A stretch of DNA of 5,979 nucleotides from assembly GCA_026786325.1 (NCBI GenBank), contig JAJAYH010000209.1, forward strand, positions 1 to 5,979, in the 5' to 3' direction. Below the pieces are notes generated by a model. The model was not told where the DNA came from. It did not search any database and saw only the letters and a list, made by a program, of their open reading frames with translations. Positions within the stretch are counted from its first letter, which is position 1; each line of letters starts with the position of its first letter. This DNA comes from Alkalinema sp. CAN_BIN05. GTDB taxonomy: Bacteria; Cyanobacteriota; Cyanobacteriia; Leptolyngbyales; Leptolyngbyaceae. A program made the translations under genes and the position numbers. This document shows positions 1-5,340 of this stretch, one piece after another.

Positions 1-317
1 AATTCTGTGACCCAGCGTTCAAAAATTTCAGCCCCAATACGCGGCTCATAAGTAAAAAAACTCACACAAGCATTATCTAGACCGCCCGGTTGACAGCGTT
101 CAAGTTCTTTTAAAAACGCACCCCAAATCCCCGTCTGCCATGCCTGCAATTCATTCCCATCGGGAGCCGCAACCCCAGCGCTCGTCAGCATTCCCCCTAA
201 CCATTCAAATTCGCTGACCAACATCACTTGAATTCCGCGTCTTGCGGCTTGAATGGCGGCGGCAGTTCCGCTGGTAGTACCGCCAATGATGAGAATATCG
301 GTGGTGAACGATTGCAT
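1..317 (-). CDS. FAD-dependent oxidoreductase, N-terminal part (cut by window edge)
   Basis: The minus strand reads openly from an ATG at 315-317 to the left edge, giving 105 residues with no stop, so the gene continues outside the window. The start is a classic FAD-binding Rossmann fold: a hydrophobic strand DILII at residues 7-11, the turn GGTTSGTAAA at 12-21, and an acidic Glu36 at the end of the second strand, where the FAD ribose would bind. The stretches LGGMLTSAGVAAPDGNEL (40-57) and SFFTYEPRIG (86-95) look like the cyanobacterial FAD oxidoreductases often annotated as xanthan-lyase-like (FAD_oxidored family). The substrate is unknown. Oddity: the second glycine of the usual GxGxxG is Thr14. 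No convincing Shine-Dalgarno precedes the ATG. It is divergent from the zinc dehydrogenase at 429. The family call is fairly firm; the reaction is not known. Confidence 0.8.
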   Translation of the reverse strand, partial: MQSFTTDILIIGGTTSGTAAAIQAARRGIQVMLVSEFEWLGGMLTSAGVAAPDGNELQAWQTGIWGAFLKELERCQPGGLDNACVSFFTYEPRIGAEIFERWVTE

Positions 318-347
318 GGCGCTGTATAACAAATAATCTGCCGAAAT

Positions 348-353
348 ATTGTA
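348..353 (-). promoter_or_regulatory. Possible -10 box for the FAD oxidoreductase in the 318-428 divergent region
   Basis: On the minus strand this reads TACAAT, five of six matches to TATAAT, about 30 bases upstream of the FAD oxidoreductase ATG. No good -35 box is visible at 16-18 bp, so the call is weak. The rest of the 111-bp gap holds two CGATCG sites (near 357 and 402). For the plus-strand dehydrogenase I see no clear promoter and only an A-rich stretch (CGAAAAAAGC) before its ATG. Confidence 0.25.
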
Positions 354-428
354 AAGGCGATCGGGACATCGAAAATAAACCCCGCATGATAGATTCAGAG
401 ACGATCGTATTTCAACGAAAAAAGCAAT

Positions 429-1475
429 ATGAAAGCTCAAGTATTTCGCGGTGTGAATGATTTGCGGTTTGAGGATGTGCCAAGGCCGGAGGTGGGACCG
501 GATGAGGTGTTGGTGAAGGTGAACGTGGTCGGGCTTTGTCAGTCAGATATTAAAAAAATTAAGTATCCGTTGTACGAGCCGCCTCGGATTTTTGGCCATG
601 AGACAGCAGGGACAATTGCTCAAATTGGTAATGCCGTGACAAATTGGCGGGTTGGCGATCGGGTTGTGGTGATGCACCATGTTCCCTGTATGAAGTGTGG
701 GTACTGCGATACGGGTAGCTACTCCATGTGCGACACCTATAAAAATGTCACGACCACTGCCGGGTTTTCGCCCAGTGGTGGTGGGTTTGCGGAATATGTG
801 AAAGTGCCGGGACATATTGTGACGAGTGGCGGATTGATTGCGATTCCCGATGATGTGACCTTTGAGCAGGCTAGCTTTGTGGAGCCAACGAATTGCTGCT
901 TGAAGGCGGTGAAAAAGGCGCAAATTCGCGAAGGTCAAACCGTCTTGGTAACGGGCGCAGGACCGATCGGATTGATGCTGATTATGTTGGTCAAACACTT
1001 TGGGGCGCGGGCGATTTCCACTGATTTGATTCCATCGCGCATTGAAAAAGCTCTGTCGATCGGTGCAGATGCGGCATTTGATGCAAGGGATCCTGATTTG
1101 GCTCAGAAAATACAAGCTGAAACGGGCGGATATGGGGTCGATGTGAGTTTGTTGGCAGTTCCGAGCGATCGGGCATTTTTCCAAGCGATGGATTGTACGC
1201 GTAAGGGCGGCAAGGTGTTGTTTTTTGCCGAATTTCCTGATGAATTGGAGATTCCGATTAACCCAAACTTAATCTATCGTCGTGAGATTGATTTGATGGG
1301 GAGTTATAGTTCGGCGTTCCCGTTACAAGCTCTGTCGGCGGAGTTGGTCTTTGAGAAAAAGATTAATGTTGATGCATTAATTAGCGACAAATATCCATTG
1401 AGTGATTTGGCGATCGCGGTGGAACAAGCCGTAAAACCAACCCCAGAAACCTACAAAATTTTGCTATATCCGTAA
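429..1475 (+). CDS. Zinc-dependent medium-chain dehydrogenase (sorbitol/threonine dehydrogenase-like)
   Basis: This is a complete 348-residue NAD(P)-dependent alcohol/polyol dehydrogenase, the usual length for the medium-chain family. Residues 1-150 form the GroES-like catalytic domain with Cys37 (GLCQSD), His57-Glu58 (FGHE) and Glu152 (VEP), the expected catalytic zinc set. Cys87, Cys90, Cys93 and Cys101 form the structural zinc lobe. The Rossmann domain carries GAGPIG at 176-181, and Asp199 at the end of its second strand suggests NAD rather than NADP. The family oxidises secondary alcohols of sugars, polyols or amino acids; which substrate applies here cannot be read from the sequence. The ATG at 429 has only weak Shine-Dalgarno support, but the protein starts at the normal MKAQVF position. 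It is divergent from the FAD oxidoreductase and convergent with the regulator at 1586. The one full HIP1 site lies inside the gene at 1410-1417. Confidence 0.93.
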   Translation: MKAQVFRGVNDLRFEDVPRPEVGPDEVLVKVNVVGLCQSDIKKIKYPLYEPPRIFGHETAGTIAQIGNAVTNWRVGDRVVVMHHVPCMKCGYCDTGSYSMCDTYKNVTTTAGFSPSGGGFAEYVKVPGHIVTSGGLIAIPDDVTFEQASFVEPTNCCLKAVKKAQIREGQTVLVTGAGPIGLMLIMLVKHFGARAISTDLIPSRIEKALSIGADAAFDARDPDLAQKIQAETGGYGVDVSLLAVPSDRAFFQAMDCTRKGGKVLFFAEFPDELEIPINPNLIYRREIDLMGSYSSAFPLQALSAELVFEKKINVDALISDKYPLSDLAIAVEQAVKPTPETYKILLYP

Positions 1476-1528
1476 ACCAATCCCCGTCAGTCATACGATC
1501 GAGGCAACCACCGACTTAAATCATTAAC

Positions 1529-1569
1529 CGTCAAGTAATGGCCGAGAATATTTCGGGCATTACCTGACG
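1529..1569. terminator. Long imperfect hairpin between convergent genes, probable bidirectional terminator
   Basis: The arms GTCAAGTAATGGCCGA (1530-1545) and TCGGGCATTACCTGAC (1553-1568) pair over 16 bp with two mismatches around a 7-base loop GAATATT. C1529-G1569 adds one more pair. It lies 53 bp after the dehydrogenase stop and 16 bp after the regulator stop, the usual place for a terminator shared by converging genes. Neither side has a clean T-run: the plus-strand flank is A-rich and the minus-strand flank is only moderately T-rich. It might therefore instead be a mobile or dispersed palindrome, or an RNA processing site. The rest of the 1476-1585 gap shows nothing else. Confidence 0.5.
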
Positions 1570-1585
1570 AAATATAAAATAAAAC

Positions 1586-2623
1586 TTAACCTATTGAATG
1601 TGTTTCTGCTCGACGGATCATTTGTCTTACATCCTGAGTTTCATGAATACTAATTAGTTCAATTTCTGGGTGCTGATTTCTAAAAACCCGAAATACTTCA
1701 TCTGCAAATGCTTGCCCAATGATCTCTACACCAGAAAAATCTAGGATCACCTTCTTAAATCTATCAACTCGAACCAGTAGCCTTTTTGCTTGCGATCGGG
1801 ATACTAATTTTTCATCTCCATATTGTGCCAAACGTACAGGAACGACTGTTTTAGTAAACGCGTAATCATCTCCTGAAGAATATTGGTCAAATATTTGCTT
1901 TGAAGTTCTAAGCGTATTATTTGTCAATTTCATCAAAATAGTTGTTGCGGCATGGGGAACTGTCGGCTCGACAATAAAATCTTCGACCTTATCAAATTCA
2001 TGGGAAAATATTGTATTACCAGATATGATCACAAACCGATCGAACATTCGAGATGTGAAAAAGATTCCTTGACCACTATGGCGTGCGGGATCAGTCGTTA
2101 ATTTACCTTTTGCCAATTCAAGCACAGCATGACTTTCATCATGCAGTTCCAATTCTCTTTGAATTTTCTTGAAAATCCCTTCTCCATTATCACTAATAAG
2201 AATTTCTGTCTCTGCTTCAGTTCTAGTAACAGAGATAATCATTTCTTGTCCTGATGAATGATCGATCGCATTATTCACCATTTCAGTAAATGCATAATAC
2301 CAAATATCTTTAACATTACTCGGGAGATCAGAAATCAAAGACTTAATATCTATATCCCATACGCGGTCTTCCTCTAGCTTATTGGCTAAGGAGTATTTTT
2401 TTATCCACGAAGCCAGCGGATGTAGATGATAACTCTTATTTCTTGTGTTTCCTTTAGTGATTAAAGATTTCTTTTCAACAAGAACTTTAATATGCTTATT
2501 AACAGACTGCCGTGTAATTCCAAATTCTTTAATAACGAGAGCGACAATATCAGTGGAATGATTATTCACCTGCATCAATATGAATTGACGAATATCTTCT
2601 CCCCGTTCACGAATTTTTGACAT
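1586..2623 (-). CDS. Winged-helix / GHKL ATPase / STAS-like (DUF4325) regulator
   Basis: This is a complete 345-residue soluble protein with three parts. Residues about 8-68 form a winged helix-turn-helix with recognition helix TRQSVNKHIKVLVEKK (37-52) and a basic wing (55-67). Residues about 95-235 are a GHKL (HATPase_c) fold: the N-box FTEMVNNAIDHS at 112-123 has Glu114, Asn118 and Asp121, the G1 box is DNGEGI (145-150), and the G2 box is HSGQGI (182-187). Residues about 255-340 match the STAS-like DUF4325 pattern, with LDFSGVEIIGQAFADEV at 294-310. GHKL kinase and STAS domains are the anti-sigma and antagonist halves of SpoIIAB/SpoIIAA-type partner switches; here they share one chain with a DNA-binding domain. 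I infer an ATP-controlled transcription regulator, target unknown. The ATG at 2623 has an AGAGGG ribosome binding site nine bases upstream. The DNA is AT-richer than its neighbours. Domain calls are confident; the role is inference. Confidence 0.88.
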   Translation of the reverse strand: MSKIRERGEDIRQFILMQVNNHSTDIVALVIKEFGITRQSVNKHIKVLVEKKSLITKGNTRNKSYHLHPLASWIKKYSLANKLEEDRVWDIDIKSLISDLPSNVKDIWYYAFTEMVNNAIDHSSGQEMIISVTRTEAETEILISDNGEGIFKKIQRELELHDESHAVLELAKGKLTTDPARHSGQGIFFTSRMFDRFVIISGNTIFSHEFDKVEDFIVEPTVPHAATTILMKLTNNTLRTSKQIFDQYSSGDDYAFTKTVVPVRLAQYGDEKLVSRSQAKRLLVRVDRFKKVILDFSGVEIIGQAFADEVFRVFRNQHPEIELISIHETQDVRQMIRRAETHSIG

Positions 2624-2632
2624 GAATTTTCG

Positions 2633-2638
2633 CCCTCT
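2633..2638 (-). promoter_or_regulatory. Ribosome binding site of the regulator, inside the last repeat
   Basis: AGAGGG lies nine bases upstream of the ATG at 2623 and supports that start. It is part of the 22-bp unit, so the same sequence is repeated upstream without a start codon at the right distance. Confidence 0.6.
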
Positions 2639-2640
2639 AT

Positions 2641-2692
2641 ATTGTCAACCTTCGCCCTCTATATTGTCAACCTTTGCCCTCTATATTGTCAA
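2641..2692 (-). promoter_or_regulatory. Overlapping sigma-70-type promoters built from the repeats
   Basis: Each repeat supplies a consensus -35 box TTGACA and, in the next copy, a -10-like GACAAT (four of six matches) exactly 18 bp further on. One promoter pairs TTGACA at 2687-2692 with GACAAT at 2663-2668. The second pairs TTGACA at 2665-2670 with GACAAT at 2641-2646. The TTGACA of the last copy has no -10 partner. This is read directly from base positions; activity is inferred. A transcript from the nearer promoter would begin close to the ribosome binding site. Confidence 0.42.
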
Positions 2693-2720
2693 CCTTTGAT
2701 TTGTTTCTTCGATCGTCTCT

Positions 2721-3989
2721 CTATTTCAACAGTAAGTAATATAGCTTTCCGATCGATCGTACCAATCCAGCTTTCGCTTTTGCCCGATCGCCCGTTCCCG
2801 TAAATACATCAACACGGCCCGGACCCACGATCGCACCGCCCGTATCTTGATCTAAAACAAACTGTCCAACCCGCTCTGGAGTTAGCTCATTATTTGGTAA
2901 CTCAGTATCAATCAATGCGAGTGCGCCCGGTGGCATTTTTTTCTTATCTGTAGCAATGCTTCGGTTAGCCGTGACGGGAAGGCCAAGGCTACCTGTGGCG
3001 AGTGCGCCTTGGGTGTTGCGGAAAAAGATAAAGCGATTGTTGCGAGGTAAATAAAGGTCAAGATCTGCTGGATTATCTTGAAAATATTGCAAAATTTTCG
3101 GCAACGTTAGTTCATCTAATTTAAATTTGCCATCTTTAACCAATTCTCGCCCAATCCCAACATAAGGATAATCCGTATTCCCATCAAACCCGATCGCCAT
3201 GGTTGTTCCATCCGTCAAGGACAGCCGTGCCGAACCTTGCACCTGAACTAGAAATGCTTGAATCCTATTGTTCATCCACACCAATTCTGTACCCTTGAGT
3301 TTGCCTTGCTCGATGCTTAATCCATCGTTTCCTTCAAGTTCAGATCTAGTTGGGTGCGGCTTGGGCCAGTTTAGAAAATCACTGGGTTGGCGATAGAGTG
3401 GATAGCGAAATATGGCATTGGGCCGACGACTCGCAGCATACACGGGTTCAAAGTATCCCGTAAAGTCCACTATCCCGTTGCCATCTTTGCCTGAAGATTC
3501 ATAAAAATCGAACTCTTGAATCACCCGTTGTTGCAATTGTTCAGGTGTTTTGCTGGTCTGGGCTAAAATACGAAACCGTCGTAACGATCGCAGCACCCGG
3601 CCCCGCGTCACACCAACAATCGGATAATTAGCATAGGCACGATCGGCGGCATCAGTTTGCAAATAATTAAGGCTCCGATCGATCGATTTCAGTAATGCCG
3701 ATCGATCGTTATTTAGGCCAAAAAGAGCACGATCGATCCCTAGATCTTTTGGTGCTGTCGTCAAGCGTTGGAGCGCTGGGGCATTAGGAGGGGCATTAGG
3801 AGACGCATTAGGAGACACTTTAGGGCTGGGAATTGGCGATGGTGTGACGAGGGGAATTCTGGTTGGACCTTCGCACCCGGCTGACGTTACACCTACAGAC
3901 CAAGCCGGAGTAACGGTGATGATGGCCGTCAGAACAACGCATCCGGCGACTATTGCCCTATTTATTTTCTGATGATTCGATCGCTTCAT
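2721..3989 (-). CDS. mltA: MltA-family lytic murein transglycosylase with 3D domain
   Basis: MltA cleaves the MurNAc-GlcNAc bond of peptidoglycan to leave 1,6-anhydro-MurNAc, outside the cytoplasmic membrane. From the ATG at 3989 the protein has 422 residues: a signal peptide (basic MKRSNHQKINR, then hydrophobic to about residue 31, likely cut after AWS), a Pro/Asn-rich linker (about 45-72), the MltA barrel (FTGYFEPVY at 176-184, VWMNNRIQAFLVQVQGSARL around 237-256), and a C-terminal 3D domain DQDTGGAIVGPGRVDVFTGTGD (380-401), whose conserved aspartates include the catalytic acid known from E. coli MltA. I prefer this start because AGGAG lies seven bases upstream; an in-frame ATG at 4016 would add nine residues but has no ribosome binding site. 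It lies 52 bp behind the small gene at 4042-4296, probably in one operon. Unlike E. coli MltA there is no convincing lipobox. Confidence 0.93.
   Translation of the reverse strand: MKRSNHQKINRAIVAGCVVLTAIITVTPAWSVGVTSAGCEGPTRIPLVTPSPIPSPKVSPNASPNAPPNAPALQRLTTAPKDLGIDRALFGLNNDRSALLKSIDRSLNYLQTDAADRAYANYPIVGVTRGRVLRSLRRFRILAQTSKTPEQLQQRVIQEFDFYESSGKDGNGIVDFTGYFEPVYAASRRPNAIFRYPLYRQPSDFLNWPKPHPTRSELEGNDGLSIEQGKLKGTELVWMNNRIQAFLVQVQGSARLSLTDGTTMAIGFDGNTDYPYVGIGRELVKDGKFKLDELTLPKILQYFQDNPADLDLYLPRNNRFIFFRNTQGALATGSLGLPVTANRSIATDKKKMPPGALALIDTELPNNELTPERVGQFVLDQDTGGAIVGPGRVDVFTGTGDRAKAKAGLVRSIGKLYYLLLK
3585..3735. repeat. Dense cluster of CGATCG (HIP1 core) sites
   Basis: Seven CGATCG copies lie in 151 bp: 3585, 3640, 3676, 3680, 3699, 3703 and 3730 (first base of each), two pairs overlapping as CGATCGATCG. 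They fall in the mltA coding region just after the linker. The hexamer is common across the whole window, but nowhere else this dense. Its role in cyanobacteria is not settled. Confidence 0.8.
3781..3828. repeat. 12-bp minisatellite encoding the SPNA linker of MltA
   Basis: Units of about 12 bp, GCATTAGGAGAC and variants, run at 3781-3792, 3793-3804 and 3805-3816, with a degenerate fourth at 3817-3828. On the coding strand they give SPNA, SPNA, PPNA. The unit length keeps the frame, so copy-number changes would only lengthen or shorten the flexible linker between the signal peptide and the enzyme. Confidence 0.85.
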
Positions 3990-4041
3990 TCCGTTACTCC
4001 TGTTGCTTAATTCCATGACTTAAGATGGTTTTAACCACCTA

Positions 4042-4296
4042 TCAACCATACCGATCGACGCTACCAGAGAAAATCGGTTCCACCCGAATGCCCAAAATAG
4101 ACGATGGACGGATGACCATGTACTCACCTTGAATATTCTTAATCGGCACCTGAACAAAATCATTCGAGTTCGCTTTGGCCTGAACCTCAGCGGTATACCA
4201 CTTCTGAAAGTCTTGCAGTGCAGGGAAACGGACCTGTTCCCGGTGTCCGCCTGCTATTAACAGATGGACGGCGTATTCGCTTGGGGTTCTAGCCAT
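4042..4296 (-). CDS. Small conserved cyanobacterial protein of unknown function
   Basis: This gene encodes a complete 84-residue soluble protein with no signal peptide or membrane segment. Visible stretches are TPSEYAVHLLIAGGHREQVRFP (residues 4-25 region), FQKWYTAEV (30-38) and VPIKNIQGEYMVIRPSSI (49-66), ending RVEPIFSGSV. This looks like a family I associate with cyanobacterial genomes and annotated as hypothetical; I know of no assigned function. The alternating hydrophobic stretches suggest a small alpha/beta fold. The ATG at 4296 has only a weak GAGA upstream. Its stop is 52 bp before the mltA start on the same strand with no terminator between, so the two are probably one transcript, and a link to wall turnover is possible but unproven. 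It is divergent from the potassium channel. Confidence 0.75.
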   Translation of the reverse strand: MARTPSEYAVHLLIAGGHREQVRFPALQDFQKWYTAEVQAKANSNDFVQVPIKNIQGEYMVIRPSSILGIRVEPIFSGSVDRYG

Positions 4297-4320
4297 AACA
4301 ATATTCTCAATAAATTAACC

Positions 4321-4344
4321 CAGACTATTATGGTCTGTCTTTTT
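4321..4344 (+). terminator. Hairpin with T-run (or 17-bp dyad operator) in the 4297-4410 divergent region
   Basis: CAGACTATTATGGTCTG (4321-4337) folds into a stem of up to seven pairs, one of them G-T, with a TTA loop. TCTTTTT follows at 4338-4344, the form of an intrinsic terminator on the plus strand. No plus-strand gene ends before it, so it could act as a leader attenuator for the channel gene if transcription starts upstream. The same dyad could instead be an operator between the divergent genes. CAGAC recurs at 4356-4360 within TTAGCACAGACTGCTTAA. Confidence 0.35.
4327..4332 (-). promoter_or_regulatory. Possible -10 box for the small protein-mltA transcript
   Basis: The minus strand reads CATAAT, five of six matches to TATAAT, ending 30 bases before the ATG at 4296. 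Only poor -35 matches (three of six, at 4349-4354) are present. It lies inside the 17-bp dyad, so a protein bound there would block it. Confidence 0.3.
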
Positions 4345-4410
4345 AGGAAGTTAGCACAGACTGCTTAACAATCTTACGATGTACCTAGAAGTCCTGATCT
4401 ATTGCACTCT

Positions 4411-5322
4411 ATGAAGTCTCCTATATCGTTTAGCCGTCGCCATCAACGCCCTGTCCGCATTGCCCGTCATGGTGCAAAATTCAGTATCGAGAGTGGAAAT
4501 ACATGGCAACAATATTGGCGAGATCCCTACCATTTGATGCTGTCGGTCTCTTGGGGGACATTTTTTCTGTTGATTGCGATCGGCTACCTATGTCTCAATG
4601 GTGTGTTCGCGACATTCTATTTAGCGGGCGGCGATTGCATAGCGGGAGCGAGGACAGGAAACTTTGAGGATTCATTCTTCTTCAGTGTGCAGACGTTTTC
4701 ATCCATTGGATATGGCGTTATGTCACCCAAAACGTCCTACGCCAATATCATTGTCACCATAGAATCAATCATGAGCTTGTTGAGTATTGCCATTATCACA
4801 GGACTCGGATTCTCCCGATTTTCACGGCCATCGGCACGGGTGATTTTCAGTCATCATGCCTTGATTACCACGTACAACGGTATCCCCACATTAATTTTAC
4901 GAGCCGCCAATGAACGCAGCAATCATATTGTTGAAGCCCAAGCCCAGCTTTACTTTACCCGTGACGAAATGACAATAGAAGGGAGTCGAATGCGACGGTT
5001 TTATTCATTGGGGTTGTCTCGTGCCCATACTCCAAGTTTTGCCTTAAGCTGGAATATTATGCATACTATTGATCCAGCTAGCCCGCTGTACAAGATGACC
5101 GCTGAAAAATTTCGATCGGCTAATGGGCAATTCATTATTTCGATCGCAGGAATTGATGAAACTGTGAATTACAACATTCATGTCCGCAATAGTTATGACA
5201 TTAACGATATTCTTTGGGACCATCAATTCATAGATATTATTTATACCGATCAAGTGGGCGATCGTTATATTGATTACACCCACTTTCACAGCACCCGACC
5301 GAACCTAATTGATACAAACTGA
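4411..5322 (+). CDS. Inward-rectifier-type potassium channel (KirBac family)
   Basis: This 303-residue protein is about the size of bacterial Kir channels, which form tetramers in the cytoplasmic membrane. From the ATG at 4411 the order is: a basic cytosolic N-terminus, a slide helix around DPYHLMLSVSW (38-48), TM1 to about 70, a pore helix FEDSFFFSVQTFS (85-97), a selectivity filter SIGYG (98-102), TM2 (about 111-135), then GFSRFSRPSARVIFS and the beta-rich IRK cytosolic domain to about residue 295. The filter keeps GYG, so K+ selectivity is expected, but its first residue is Ser where TxGYG is usual. A TTG at 4402 could add three residues and has an AGAAG ten bases upstream; I prefer ATG although its ribosome binding site is poor. 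It is convergent with the peptidase at 5341. The regulating ligand cannot be read from the sequence. Confidence 0.9.
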   Translation: MKSPISFSRRHQRPVRIARHGAKFSIESGNTWQQYWRDPYHLMLSVSWGTFFLLIAIGYLCLNGVFATFYLAGGDCIAGARTGNFEDSFFFSVQTFSSIGYGVMSPKTSYANIIVTIESIMSLLSIAIITGLGFSRFSRPSARVIFSHHALITTYNGIPTLILRAANERSNHIVEAQAQLYFTRDEMTIEGSRMRRFYSLGLSRAHTPSFALSWNIMHTIDPASPLYKMTAEKFRSANGQFIISIAGIDETVNYNIHVRNSYDINDILWDHQFIDIIYTDQVGDRYIDYTHFHSTRPNLIDTN

Positions 5323-5335
5323 TTACAAACTGATT
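5314..5335. repeat. 11-bp tandem duplication over the channel stop codon
   Basis: ACAAACTGATT occurs twice in a row (5314-5324 and 5325-5335). The TGA stop at 5320-5322 lies in the first copy. A partial unit TGATACAAAC precedes it. This looks like replication slippage in the 18-bp gap between convergent genes, where no terminator hairpin is visible. Confidence 0.8.
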
Positions 5336-5340
5336 ACGTT

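Larger units (their letters stand above)
2629..2697. repeat. Three tandem 22-bp direct repeats upstream of the regulator
   Basis: Copies lie at 2629-2650, 2651-2672 and 2673-2694, with three more bases of a fourth unit. The first two are identical and the third differs by one C-to-T change. On the minus strand each unit contains TTGACAATATAGAGGG, with a small dyad TTG-A-CAA inside. There are no spacers, so this is not a CRISPR array. Twenty-two bp is about two helical turns, so a protein bound to each copy would sit on the same face of the DNA. The array ends five bases before the regulator ATG. Confidence 0.95.

Noticed and set aside
205..387. 60-residue open frame on the minus strand
   Set aside because: It overlaps the FAD oxidoreductase start in another frame and is rich in His and Arg, as shadow frames often are.
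543..1184. 213-residue open frame on the minus strand, and a shorter one at 991-1176
   Set aside because: Both lie entirely antisense to the dehydrogenase, whose zinc and Rossmann motifs are intact. The translations show no domain pattern.
429..2623. A joint operon or system of the dehydrogenase and the regulator
   Set aside because: The two genes converge with a hairpin between them, and nothing in the sequence links their functions.
2629..2697. CRISPR array or plasmid iterons
   Set aside because: The units are directly abutting without spacers, and the adjacent gene is not a replication initiator. The promoter reading explains the bases better.
3912..3941. Lipobox in MltA (VAGC near the start of the hydrophobic stretch, or SAGC after it)
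   Set aside because: VAGC comes after only about five hydrophobic residues. The later SAGC has Ser at -3 and lies about ten residues beyond the hydrophobic core. Cleavage after AWS by signal peptidase I fits better.
5044..5289. 81-residue open frame on the minus strand
   Set aside because: It is antisense to the conserved cytosolic domain of the potassium channel and has no recognisable features.
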